Below, piece after piece: positions 8,597 to 17,318 of a DNA stretch of 64,000 nt. Position 1 is the stretch's first letter; each line of letters begins with the position of its first letter. The notes beneath the pieces were generated by a model that saw only the letters and a program-made list of their open reading frames with translations, did no database searches and was not told the DNA's origin. Source of the DNA: an uncultured Flavobacteriaceae bacterium (lineage in GTDB: Bacteria; Bacteroidota; Bacteroidia; Flavobacteriales; Flavobacteriaceae); the NCBI GenBank assembly GCA_947488435.1, contig CANKZG010000001.1, positions 124,001 through 188,000 of the forward strand, given 5' to 3'. The translations under genes were made by a program, and so were the position numbers.

Positions 8597-11095
8597 TCAA
8601 ATCAACCCAAATTGTTCAAAATGGTGGTTCAAGTGTTTGCGTTCCATTAAATACCATTCATATTTATTAAGGGCTCCAAACACTGCATTTTTTGTTTCTG
8701 CAGTTGGATTTTCTTTAAAATAAAGTAGATAGGCTTCACGTGCGGCAAGCATAGCTTTTTTAGCAGTTTCTATATCTGGATGTTTTAAGATGGTAATCTT
8801 ACTTTTTTCTGCTAGCGGAAAATCATAAGATCGCGGCATTTTTCGATAATCGTACAAGGTATTATGTACTTTCTCTAAAACTTTTTCTGGAGTTGCTACA
8901 TCAAAATCTTGTATTTCTCCACTTGCAATGCGATAAGTATACTCCATATGTTCTAGCATATGTTGCGGTGTCATGCTACCCCATTTTGGCATATGATCTG
9001 CTGTTAATTTAGAAAGAAGGTCTTCTATTTTAACCGTATCCAATTCAACAAAAGTCTTCTGTTTCTTTTGCACCATGGTTAAAATTGTTGCCACGGCAAC
9101 CAATTCATCTTCAGCATCAAACACCTCAACAAACCATTTTACAATCCCACTGGGGTGTTCCGGCCCATTTACGTCTCTTTCAATTTTTTGCTTGCAGGTA
9201 AGGCGCACATATACTGTATCGTTGTGATATAAGGGTCGCAAAAAACGGCATTCTTCTAATCCATAGTTTGCAGATACTGGGCCTTTATTTGGATATACAA
9301 ATAAACCAGCTGCTGCGGAAATAATGAAATATCCATGGGCGGTACGCTTTTCAAAAATACTGCCATCAAGAGAAGTAATATCCGTATGGGCGTAAAAATG
9401 ATCCCAGGTAAGGTTTGCAAAATTGATAATATCCGTATCCGTAAAGGTACGTTTATGTGTTTTCAGTGACATTCCCGGCTGAATATCTTCCCAATGGTAT
9501 TTAAAGGGATGTTGTGCTGCTTCCTTATAGGCACTGCCTGCCTGATAAATACCAGTGATTTCCGTTAAACTCGTTGGGGAACCCTGTATTGCAGTTCGTT
9601 GCATGTAGTGTTTTATACCTCTTACACCACCCATTTCTTCACCACCTCCAGCTCTTCCCGGACCTCCATGAACTAAGGCTGGCAACGGAGAACCATGTCC
9701 TGTGCTTTCTTTCGCACTTTCTCTATTTAACACCAAAATACGTCCATGATGGCTGGCTGCATTTACCACATATGTTTTGGCAATTTCATTATCATTTGTC
9801 ACGATTGAAGACACTAGAGATCCTTTGCCCATTTGAGCCAAGGTAATTGCTTCCTCCAGATTTTTATAGGGCATAACCGTACTCACTGGACCAAATGCTT
9901 CGCGTTCATGAACAGCTACATTTTTAAATGGGTGATCTTCACGAAGTAAAATTGGGCTAATAAATGCGCCTTTAGCAGCATCTGCACCAACGGCCTCAAT
10001 ACGATCCAAACTTCCGTAAACAATTTGAGCTTCTTTGGCGATATCGGTTACACTATTTTTTACAGCTTCTACCTGCGCTCTACTAATTAAAGATCCCATG
10101 CGGACCTCTTTTAATCTTGGATCACCTATGGTTACTTTATCCAATTGTTGCCCAAGTGCAATTTGCACATCTTCTATCAATTTTTCAGGTACTATTATTC
10201 TTCGAATAGCTGTACACTTTTGACCGCATTTTACAGTCATTTCCTTACGAACTTCTTTGATAAAAATATCAAACTCGGGAGTTCCTGGAACGGCATCTTC
10301 CCCTAAGATCGCTGCATTTAGAGAATCAGCTTCCATTGTAAACGGAACCGATTCTTGTATTAACTGTGGATGTGCTTTTAGTAATCTTCCGGTACTAGCA
10401 GAACCTGTAAAGGTTACCACGTCTTGAGATTGTACTGTTTCTAAAATTGTTTTTACGGTGCCATTGATAATTTGCAATGCACCTTCTGGTAAAATCCCCG
10501 AATTTATAATTTCTCTTGCTACTGCCTCTGCCAAATAGGAGGATGAAGGTGCCGGTAATACTACTGCGGGCATTCCAGCCATCCAGTTTACCGCACATTT
10601 TTCTAACATTCCCCAAACGGGAAAGTTAAAAGCATTTATATGCACTGCTACACCTTTTTTAGGTACCATAATATGGTGCGCCATAAAGCGTCCTCCTCGA
10701 GATAAATCTATGGGATCTCCCTCAACATCAAAAGCTTGATTCGGAAATAACTTACGCAACGATGCATTAGCAAATAAATTTCCGAAACCGCCCTCAATAT
10801 CAATCCAACTATCAATCTTAGTAGCTCCTGTGCGAAAGCTTAATTCGTAAAAGGCGTCCTTTTTCTTCGTAAGGTGCAATGCCAATTTTTTAAGCATATT
10901 ACCACGTTCCTGAAAGCTCATTCTACGAAGTATTTCTCCTCCTTTGGTTCGTCCGTATTGCAAAATGTCAGGAATATTAAGTCCTTCTATTGCGGTATTT
11001 GCAATCACCTCTCCGGTTATGGAATCATATACAGGAGTTCCTTCTTCCGTACCCTCCATCCATTGACCTGTAACGTAATGTTGTATTTTTTTCAT
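8597..11095 (-). CDS. paaZ: PaaZ: oxepin-CoA hydrolase / aldehyde dehydrogenase with C-terminal DinB-like extension
   Basis: An 832-residue bifunctional enzyme that opens the oxepin-CoA ring and oxidises the resulting aldehyde. The aldehyde dehydrogenase domain spans about 1-510, with catalytic Glu 255 (TMEADSLN) and Cys 294 (GQKCTAIRR). The MaoC-type (R)-hydratase domain spans about 530-676, with the Asp/His pair in TWDHFYAHTD (D565, H570). E. coli PaaZ ends here at 681 residues. This protein goes on for about 156 residues with WGSMTPQHMLEHMEY and MERKHLNHHFEQFG, a pattern like DinB/DUF1569 proteins (His 712, 716, 821, 824, 825). The frame is continuous, so this is a true fusion. It follows paaJ by nine bases. 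Confidence 0.96.
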   Translation of the reverse strand: MKKIQHYVTGQWMEGTEEGTPVYDSITGEVIANTAIEGLNIPDILQYGRTKGGEILRRMSFQERGNMLKKLALHLTKKKDAFYELSFRTGATKIDSWIDIEGGFGNLFANASLRKLFPNQAFDVEGDPIDLSRGGRFMAHHIMVPKKGVAVHINAFNFPVWGMLEKCAVNWMAGMPAVVLPAPSSSYLAEAVAREIINSGILPEGALQIINGTVKTILETVQSQDVVTFTGSASTGRLLKAHPQLIQESVPFTMEADSLNAAILGEDAVPGTPEFDIFIKEVRKEMTVKCGQKCTAIRRIIVPEKLIEDVQIALGQQLDKVTIGDPRLKEVRMGSLISRAQVEAVKNSVTDIAKEAQIVYGSLDRIEAVGADAAKGAFISPILLREDHPFKNVAVHEREAFGPVSTVMPYKNLEEAITLAQMGKGSLVSSIVTNDNEIAKTYVVNAASHHGRILVLNRESAKESTGHGSPLPALVHGGPGRAGGGEEMGGVRGIKHYMQRTAIQGSPTSLTEITGIYQAGSAYKEAAQHPFKYHWEDIQPGMSLKTHKRTFTDTDIINFANLTWDHFYAHTDITSLDGSIFEKRTAHGYFIISAAAGLFVYPNKGPVSANYGLEECRFLRPLYHNDTVYVRLTCKQKIERDVNGPEHPSGIVKWFVEVFDAEDELVAVATILTMVQKKQKTFVELDTVKIEDLLSKLTADHMPKWGSMTPQHMLEHMEYTYRIASGEIQDFDVATPEKVLEKVHNTLYDYRKMPRSYDFPLAEKSKITILKHPDIETAKKAMLAAREAYLLYFKENPTAETKNAVFGALNKYEWYLMERKHLNHHFEQFGLI

Positions 11096-11104
11096 AGTAC
11101 GTTG

Positions 11105-12316
11105 TTAAAGATTTGCGTTTTCAAGTATTGCAGCATAGCCTTGTCCAACTCCAACACACATGGTTACTAAAGCATATTTTTTATTCCGCTCTTGTAGTTC
11201 CAATGCAGCAGAATACGCAATTCGAGCGCCCGTTACTCCTAAAGGATGCCCAATAGCAATAGATCCTCCATTGGGATTAAGCCTAGGATCGTTGTCGGCT
11301 AATCCCCATGCACGCGTGCATGCCAACGCTTGAGCTGCAAAAGCTTCATTAAGTTCAATCACATCGATATCTTCCATTTTAAGCCCTGCCTTTTCCAAAG
11401 CTTTATTGGACGCCTTCACGGGGCCTATGCCCATAATACGTGGTTCTACTCCAACCACTGCAGAACTAACTATTCGCGCTAAAGGCTTTAAACCATATTT
11501 TTTAACCGCATTACCAGAGGCAATAATGGTAGCTGCTGCCCCGTCATTTAAACCTGAAGAATTTCCAGCAGTTACACTTCCTCCCTCTGCTTTAAACGCT
11601 GTTCTAAGTTTGGCAAGAACTTCTATTGTAGTATTTGGTTTTACAAATTCATCTTTTGAAAACTGTATCGGGTCCTTTTTTCGTTGCGGAATCTCCACCG
11701 TTACAATTTCCTTCGCTAATCGACCATTTTCTTGGGCTTTAGCTGCTTTCATCTGACTCCAATAAGCAAAAGCATCCTGGTCTTCTCTTGAAATGCTATA
11801 TTTTTCAGCCAGATTTTCGGCAGTATTTCCCATGCCGTCAGTACCGTATAGTTTTTGCATTTTGGGGTTAATAAAGCGCCATCCAAAACTGGAGTCGTAC
11901 ATTTTGGAATCATTACCATAAGCGCTTGAAGATTTTGCAACAACATAAGGACCTCTAGTCATATTCTCGACACCACCAGCAATAAACACATCTCCATCAC
12001 CTGCTTTTACCGCCCTATTCGCATGAATAATTGCGGAGAGCCCAGAACTACACAATCGGTTTACGGTTTCTCCAGGCACCGAAAACGGTAATCCAGCCAA
12101 TAGCAATGACATCCGAGCAACGTTTCTATTGTCTTCTCCTGCTTGATTAGCGCAGCCAAAAATAACATCATCATACGCCTCTTTTGGAATATTTGGGTAC
12201 CGCTCTACAATTGCTTTAATTGCTATTGCTCCCAAGTCATCTGTGCGTACTGCCGCCAATGTTCCTTTGTAGTTTCCAATTGGTGTGCGAACACCGTCAA
12301 TTATATATGCTTCCAT
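11105..12316 (-). CDS. paaJ: 3-oxoadipyl-CoA / 3-oxo-5,6-dehydrosuberyl-CoA thiolase
   Basis: A 403-residue thiolase of the PaaJ/PcaF type. It cleaves 3-oxo-5,6-dehydrosuberyl-CoA and later 3-oxoadipyl-CoA to acetyl-CoA and shorter acyl-CoA. The acylated cysteine lies in NRLCSSGLSAI (about residue 90). The second half has NEAFAAQAL, GGSIAIGHPLGVTGAR and the terminal cysteine segment TMCVGVGQGYA. The start MEAYIIDGVRTPIGNY matches the family. It lies between paaI (50 bases) and paaZ (nine bases). Confidence 0.95.
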   Translation of the reverse strand: MEAYIIDGVRTPIGNYKGTLAAVRTDDLGAIAIKAIVERYPNIPKEAYDDVIFGCANQAGEDNRNVARMSLLLAGLPFSVPGETVNRLCSSGLSAIIHANRAVKAGDGDVFIAGGVENMTRGPYVVAKSSSAYGNDSKMYDSSFGWRFINPKMQKLYGTDGMGNTAENLAEKYSISREDQDAFAYWSQMKAAKAQENGRLAKEIVTVEIPQRKKDPIQFSKDEFVKPNTTIEVLAKLRTAFKAEGGSVTAGNSSGLNDGAAATIIASGNAVKKYGLKPLARIVSSAVVGVEPRIMGIGPVKASNKALEKAGLKMEDIDVIELNEAFAAQALACTRAWGLADNDPRLNPNGGSIAIGHPLGVTGARIAYSAALELQERNKKYALVTMCVGVGQGYAAILENANL

Positions 12317-12366
12317 TTCAATTTTTTATTATCAATACAAAAAAATAGACCTTAACACCATGATAC

Positions 12367-12771
12367 TTATTTCCAATCTTTAGCAGTTCGATAGACAACT
12401 CCTTTGAAGAGCGCCACAATTGCATCGTTTTTCCTTACTTCGATAACATTAAAACCTACCTTATTTTTAACTTTTTCAATAACTGACTCTGCAGTAATAT
12501 AATCCCCAACTTCCAGTGCTTCTATATGATTTATTGAGGTTTCAATAGAAACCGCATATTTACCATGTGAATTTGCAGCAAAACCAAAAGCTGTATCTGC
12601 CAGCGCATAGCTAATTCCTCCATGTGCCTTACCCATGCTGTTTAACATCTCTTCTCGCACTTGCATACCTAGCTTACATCGTCCTATTTCTGATTTTAAA
12701 ATCTCAATTCCTAGCCAGGTGCTGTACGGATCTAAGGCTAACATCTTATATGGTATTTTAGCGCCTTCCAT
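12367..12771 (-). CDS. paaI: PaaI hotdog acyl-CoA thioesterase
   Basis: A 134-residue hotdog-fold thioesterase. NSMGKAHGGISYALADTAFGF carries the HGG turn and the catalytic Asp (ALAD) conserved in PaaI. It hydrolyses (hydroxy)phenylacetyl-CoA and is thought to release CoA trapped in stalled intermediates. The ATG shares its first base with the stop of paaH (TAATG), which points to translational coupling. Length and motif agree with the family. Confidence 0.93.
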   Translation of the reverse strand: MEGAKIPYKMLALDPYSTWLGIEILKSEIGRCKLGMQVREEMLNSMGKAHGGISYALADTAFGFAANSHGKYAVSIETSINHIEALEVGDYITAESVIEKVKNKVGFNVIEVRKNDAIVALFKGVVYRTAKDWK

Positions 12772-13925
12772 TAAAAGAATGTTTTATTTTTTCGCTTCAT
12801 TTGTCGTAACAACGGGGAACATCTATAGCGATCCTCGTGATACTCTTCATACAAGGCATCGAGCTGCATTACACACCAATCAATTCCTACCTCATCTGCC
12901 CATGCCAATAAGCCTTTCGGGTAATTTACCCCTTTAGTCATGGCATTATCAATATCAGTTGCCGATGCTATATTTAAAAACAAGGCATCTGCCGCTTCAT
13001 TAATGAGCATTACTAATACTCTATCAAAAATTAATTTTGCTAGTACTGGATCTTCTTTAGGTTCACTTTTTACAGCCCCTTCAGAATAATCGTAGTATCC
13101 TTTCCCGGATTTTCTACCTAAATATCCAGCTTCAGAAAAACGTTTTTGCGTAAAGGAAGGTCGATACCTCTGATCAAAATAAAAAGCGGTAAAGACCGTT
13201 TCCGTAACCGTATAATTAACATCATTTCCAATAAAGTCCATTAGCTCAAAAGGTCCCATTCGAAACCCTCCTAAAGTTTTAAGACTCCAGTCTATAGTGG
13301 CAAAATCTGCCAGACCTTCTTCATATATTTTTAATGCTTCCCCGTAGAAAGGTCTTGCCACACGGTTTACGATAAATCCTGGAGTATCTTTTGCTACAGC
13401 TACCGTCTTTTTCCAACTGGAAATAATGCTTACCACCTCGGATTCTACTTCCGATGATGTCTGAATGGCTGGTATTACCTCTACCAATTTCATCAAAGGT
13501 GCTGGATTAAAGAAGTGAATACCTATGCATCGTTCCGGTTTTTTAAGCGCCGCAGCGATGGATGCAATGGATAAGGAAGATGTATTGGAAGCTATAATAG
13601 TTTCTTCTGAAACATAATTTTCCAATTCTGAAAAAACCTGTTGTTTGATATCAAGTCGTTCTACGATTGCCTCTATAACAAGATCGCAAGGACCTAATTC
13701 TTTTAAATTTTCAACGTAGCTTATATTAGTTTGTATTCTATTTTTCTCGGTAGCATTAATACGTTCTTTTTCGATAAGTCTAGCCAAAATCTTTTCTAAA
13801 CTCTGCCTACTTTTTTCTAATGACGCTATATTCGTATCGTATACAAATACCTGACAATTTGCTGTTGCGGCCACCTGAGCAATACCGCTTCCCATTGTTC
13901 CAGAACCAATTATTCCTACTTTCAT
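12771..13925 (-). CDS. paaH: 3-hydroxyacyl-CoA dehydrogenase (3-hydroxyadipyl-CoA)
   Basis: A 384-residue NAD-dependent dehydrogenase that oxidises 3-hydroxyadipyl-CoA to 3-oxoadipyl-CoA. The Rossmann motif GIIGSGTMGSGIAQVA starts at residue 3 when ATG 13925 is used. The frame is open upstream to 13979, but that start would overlap paaG and put 18 unrelated residues before the nucleotide fold, so I chose 13925. The catalytic segments SNTSSLSI and HFFNPAPLMKLVEVI are present. The C-terminal 3HCDH domain (GGFRMGPFELMDFIG) is followed by a second partial one, giving about 100 residues more than single-domain HBD proteins, as in E. coli PaaH. Confidence 0.95.
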   Translation of the reverse strand: MKVGIIGSGTMGSGIAQVAATANCQVFVYDTNIASLEKSRQSLEKILARLIEKERINATEKNRIQTNISYVENLKELGPCDLVIEAIVERLDIKQQVFSELENYVSEETIIASNTSSLSIASIAAALKKPERCIGIHFFNPAPLMKLVEVIPAIQTSSEVESEVVSIISSWKKTVAVAKDTPGFIVNRVARPFYGEALKIYEEGLADFATIDWSLKTLGGFRMGPFELMDFIGNDVNYTVTETVFTAFYFDQRYRPSFTQKRFSEAGYLGRKSGKGYYDYSEGAVKSEPKEDPVLAKLIFDRVLVMLINEAADALFLNIASATDIDNAMTKGVNYPKGLLAWADEVGIDWCVMQLDALYEEYHEDRYRCSPLLRQMKRKNKTFF

Positions 13926-13944
13926 ATAAATACCTATCCTATAC

Positions 13945-14727
13945 TTATTTACCCTTAAATACGGGTTTTCTTTTCTCAATAAATGCGGTTACTCCTTCCG
14001 TGTAATCTTCTGTTTGAGCAGCTTTGATCTGATTTTTAGATTCTAAGGCTAATTGTGCTTCTAAGGAATTTGTTAACGATGCATTCAATGTTGCTTTAAT
14101 CAATGCTAAAGCTCTAGTGGGCATTTTCGCTAATTTTCCTGCTAAACGCGTAACGGTATCCTCATAAACATCCGCATCCAAACAGGCATATATCATCCCC
14201 AGGCGTTCAGCTTCTTTTGCTGAAATTGTGTCCCCCAACATTGCCAAGGCCGAAGCCTTCTGAAATCCAACAAGACGAGGCAGAAAAAAAGTACCTCCAC
14301 TATCAGGAATAAGTCCAATTTTGCTAAAGGCTTGTATAAATTTTGCTTGCTCATGCGCCACTACAACATCACAAGCCAAAGCAATATTTGCTCCAGCTCC
14401 AGCCGCTACTCCATTAACTGCTGCAATAATAGGCTTATTAATCTTTCTAATTTTTAAGATAATAGGATTGTAATGCTCTTCTAGAATTTTTTTAAATCCA
14501 GGGTTAAGTTCGGGAGAAGTAACCTCCTTTAAATCCTGTCCTGCACAAAATGCTTTCCCATTTCCAGTCAAGACTATAGCTCTAACTGCATTATTTAAAG
14601 CACAGTCATCTAAAATATCCTGTAAAAGAAGTGCCATTTCTCTATTAAAGCTATTAAAAACTGGCGCTCTGTTTAAAGCTATATAGGCAACGCCATCTTC
14701 AATTTTAAATGTTACTGATGCATCCAT
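13945..14727 (-). CDS. paaG: 1,2-epoxyphenylacetyl-CoA isomerase
   Basis: A 260-residue crotonase-family isomerase that converts ring-1,2-epoxyphenylacetyl-CoA to oxepin-CoA and later shifts a double bond. The oxyanion loop AGQDLKEV and NGVAAGAGANIALACDVVVA are typical. LIPDSGGTFFLPRLVG places Asp where hydratases have Gly/Glu, which is the PaaG signature. It lies 11 bases after paaD and 19 before paaH. Confidence 0.95.
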   Translation of the reverse strand: MDASVTFKIEDGVAYIALNRAPVFNSFNREMALLLQDILDDCALNNAVRAIVLTGNGKAFCAGQDLKEVTSPELNPGFKKILEEHYNPIILKIRKINKPIIAAVNGVAAGAGANIALACDVVVAHEQAKFIQAFSKIGLIPDSGGTFFLPRLVGFQKASALAMLGDTISAKEAERLGMIYACLDADVYEDTVTRLAGKLAKMPTRALALIKATLNASLTNSLEAQLALESKNQIKAAQTEDYTEGVTAFIEKRKPVFKGK

Positions 14728-14738
14728 TATTTATCTTC

Positions 14739-15239
14739 CTATTTTAAACATTTGAAATAATCGAATGGTTCCTGACAATTTTCACATTTAAAAAGTGCTT
14801 TACAAGCCGTTGAACCAAATTGACTTACTAACCGGGTTTCAACAGAACCACAATTCGTACACTTCACCACCTGTTTATTCCCTAGTAAAGCTTCTTTATC
14901 GGTTACTGCATCTAAGGGTGGTGCAATACCATAATCTTCCAAAGCTTGTCTTCCTTTTGTCGTTATCCAATCTGTAGTCCAAGCTGGTGTTAACACGAGT
15001 TCTATGGTAGTCGTGTATCCTGCTTCTTTCAGCGCTTTTGTGATATCATCTCCTATGACATCCATGGCCGGGCAACCGCTGTAGGTAGGTGTTATTTTAA
15101 CATGAACATTATCGTTATTTACTTTTGCTGATCGTACCACTCCCATATCCATAATCGATAACACAGGGATTTCCGGATCGGAAACACCTTCTAAAATTCG
15201 GTGTAATTTTTTATCGATATTTTGTGCTGTTACTACCAT
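14739..15239 (-). CDS. paaD: PaaD, assembly factor of the phenylacetyl-CoA epoxidase
   Basis: A 166-residue protein with an N-terminal MIP18/DUF59 domain (SDPEIPVLSIMDMGVV, TPTYSGCPAMDVIGDDI). The C-terminal zinc ribbon has four cysteines in two pairs (CTNCGS and CENCQEPFDYFKCLK). PaaD proteins are needed for an active epoxidase and are thought to mature its iron centres; they are not catalytic. It sits between paaC and paaG, as in most paa operons. Confidence 0.94.
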   Translation of the reverse strand: MVVTAQNIDKKLHRILEGVSDPEIPVLSIMDMGVVRSAKVNNDNVHVKITPTYSGCPAMDVIGDDITKALKEAGYTTTIELVLTPAWTTDWITTKGRQALEDYGIAPPLDAVTDKEALLGNKQVVKCTNCGSVETRLVSQFGSTACKALFKCENCQEPFDYFKCLK

Positions 15240-15262
15240 ATCATCCTAAACTCATGAGTTCG

Positions 15263-16015
15263 TTACCATTCCATATTAGGGTAAGTACGTTGCATATATT
15301 GCATATCTGCCAATAAGTACCCTAGATGTTCTGTATGTATCCCCTGTTTTCCTCCTTTGTGAAAATATTTGTGTTCAGGTACTTGAAGTGTAGCTTCTTC
15401 TAAAATCTTAGTTATTTTGCTATAGTAGTTCGCTTTCAATAGACCAGTATCCACTCCAATACCATCCGCAATCATAGCAATATCTGCGTCCGTTTGATGA
15501 AACAATTCATCGGTATACATAAAAAGGTCATTTACTGCAGCTTGCACTTTTTGATGGCTCTCAGAAGTTCCATCACCAAGGCGTTTGATCCAATCTGAAG
15601 AAAAGCGTTGGTGATAGCTAACTTCTTTGATTGACTTATGTGCTATTGCTGCCAAAGTTACATCATGACTCTTTTGAAGTTCATTTAAAAATTCGTAGTA
15701 AAAAGTATCAAATAGAAATTGACGCACAATAACATAGGCAAAATCAGTATTGGGTTGTTCTACCAAAAGTACATTTACGTAGTCTCTTTCTTTTCTTAAA
15801 AATGCAATGTCATCTTCAGTACTATTGTCATTTTTAATTTTAGCCGCGTACTGATAGTAACTTCTCACCTGTCCTAATAGATCCAAAGAAATATTGGTGC
15901 AAGCGATATCGGTTTCTAAATTAGGTCCATGCCCACAAAGTTCTCCTAGTCGTTGACCAAGAATTAAACTATTATCGGCGATCCCCAGAATATAGTTGTA
16001 TAAATCTACCTTCAT
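15263..16015 (-). CDS. paaC: Phenylacetyl-CoA epoxidase structural subunit PaaC
   Basis: A 250-residue subunit with the four-helix ferritin-like fold of PaaA but without a full diiron set. It partners PaaA in the PaaAC core of the multicomponent epoxidase. LGQRLGELCGHGPNLETDIA at the N-terminus, QFLFDTFYYEFLNEL and KSIKEVSYHQRFSSDWIKRLGDG are typical. Its ATG overlaps the paaB stop by one base (TAATG). Confidence 0.95.
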   Translation of the reverse strand: MKVDLYNYILGIADNSLILGQRLGELCGHGPNLETDIACTNISLDLLGQVRSYYQYAAKIKNDNSTEDDIAFLRKERDYVNVLLVEQPNTDFAYVIVRQFLFDTFYYEFLNELQKSHDVTLAAIAHKSIKEVSYHQRFSSDWIKRLGDGTSESHQKVQAAVNDLFMYTDELFHQTDADIAMIADGIGVDTGLLKANYYSKITKILEEATLQVPEHKYFHKGGKQGIHTEHLGYLLADMQYMQRTYPNMEW

Positions 16016-16299
16016 TACATGTGTTTTACCTCATCTGGGAGTTCATAAAAGGTAGGATGCCTATAAATTTTGTCTTGAGCAGGTTCAAAAAGCTCTCCAT
16101 TATGTTCGGGGTTCGAAGCTGTTATATGCTTGGATTCTACCACCCAAATACTTACACCTTCATTTCTTCGCGTATATACATCTCTAGCGTTTTCCAAAGC
16201 CATTTCTTCATCTGCTGCATGCAAGCTTCCAAAATGACGATGTTCCAATCCATTTTTACTTCTTACGAAGACTTCCCAAAGTGGCCAATTTTTTTTCAT
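16015..16299 (-). CDS. paaB: Phenylacetyl-CoA epoxidase subunit PaaB
   Basis: A 94-residue protein of full family length. WPLWEVFVRSKNGLEHRHFG, AADEEMALENARDVYTRR and the closing YRHPTFYELPDEVKHM are characteristic. PaaB is a small non-catalytic subunit that bridges PaaAC heterodimers. It lies 11 bases after paaA and is translationally coupled to paaC. Confidence 0.96.
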   Translation of the reverse strand: MKKNWPLWEVFVRSKNGLEHRHFGSLHAADEEMALENARDVYTRRNEGVSIWVVESKHITASNPEHNGELFEPAQDKIYRHPTFYELPDEVKHM

Positions 16300-16310
16300 A
16301 ATACCTTAAG

Positions 16311-17267
16311 TTATACCGCCTTTTTTTCCTTTCTTTCTTGTTTTTTCTCTGCATATGCAACTGCCGCGTCACGCACCCATGCACCGTTATCCCATGCATC
16401 TACTCTAGCTTTCATTCGCTCTTTATTGCAGGGACCATGTCCTTTAACTACTTGCCAAAATTCATCCCAATCAATTACTCCAAAATCATAATGTCCTGTA
16501 GTTTCATTCCATTTTAATTCTGGATCGGGAATTGTCAACCCTAACAGGTCTGCCTGTGGCACAGTTTGATCTATAAATTGCTGACGTAATTCATCATTCG
16601 TTTTACGTTTCAACTTCCATTTCATAGACTGTTCGGTATGCACAGATTCAGCATCTGTTGGACCTAACATCATTAACGAAGGCCACCACCATCTATTTAG
16701 TGCGTCTTGCGCCATCGTTTTTTGTTCTTCTGAGCCTTCTGAAAGCTTAAGCATGATTTCGAAACCTTGACGTTGGTGAAAACTTTCTTCTTTACATACT
16801 CTAATCATAGCACGTGCATAAGGACCATATGAGGTATTGCACAACGGTACTTGATTAATAATTGCCGCACCATCTACTAACCATCCGATAGCACCCATAT
16901 CTGCCCAGGTAAGCGTAGGGTAATTGAAGATACTGGAATACTTTGCTTTTCCTGTATGCAATTGCTCATAAAGTTCTTCTCTAGATATTCCTAAAGTCTC
17001 ACACGCACTATAAAGATAAAGTCCATGACCGGCTTCATCTTGTACCTTCGCTAATAATGCAACCTTTCTCCGCAAAGAAGGTGCTCTGCTAATCCAATTT
17101 CCTTCAGGTAACATGCCTACAATTTCAGAATGTGCATGTTGGGATATTTGCCGAATATGCGTTTTGCGATATTTCTCTGGCATCCAATCTTTAGGTTCAA
17201 TTTTTTCATCTCGAAGAATTCGAGCTTCAAATTGTTCCTCTAAATTTTTTATTTTCTCTTCACCCAT
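16311..17267 (-). CDS. paaA: Phenylacetyl-CoA epoxidase catalytic subunit PaaA
   Basis: A 318-residue diiron monooxygenase subunit that inserts oxygen into phenylacetyl-CoA to give the 1,2-epoxide. The carboxylate/His ligands sit in [16 protein letters not shown] and [13 protein letters not shown], with further acidic residues in [16 protein letters not shown]. The C-terminus [21 protein letters not shown] matches family members. It lies 51 bases after paaE and 11 before paaB. Confidence 0.96.
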   Translation of the reverse strand: MGEEKIKNLEEQFEARILRDEKIEPKDWMPEKYRKTHIRQISQHAHSEIVGMLPEGNWISRAPSLRRKVALLAKVQDEAGHGLYLYSACETLGISREELYEQLHTGKAKYSSIFNYPTLTWADMGAIGWLVDGAAIINQVPLCNTSYGPYARAMIRVCKEESFHQRQGFEIMLKLSEGSEEQKTMAQDALNRWWWPSLMMLGPTDAESVHTEQSMKWKLKRKTNDELRQQFIDQTVPQADLLGLTIPDPELKWNETTGHYDFGVIDWDEFWQVVKGHGPCNKERMKARVDAWDNGAWVRDAAVAYAEKKQERKEKKAV

Positions 17268-17318
17268 GATTTATGTATGAATTTAAGTTACTGGAATGTT
17301 CCTTTAAAAATAATCTTT

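Noticed and set aside
8597-9070. PaaZ extension as a frameshift artefact fusing two genes
   Set aside because: The frame is continuous over 832 codons with no internal stop, and the extension has a coherent domain pattern, so a true fusion is more likely.
13926-13979. Longer N-terminus for PaaH
   Set aside because: The added 18 residues would overlap paaG and precede the nucleotide-binding fold, which normally begins at the first residues.
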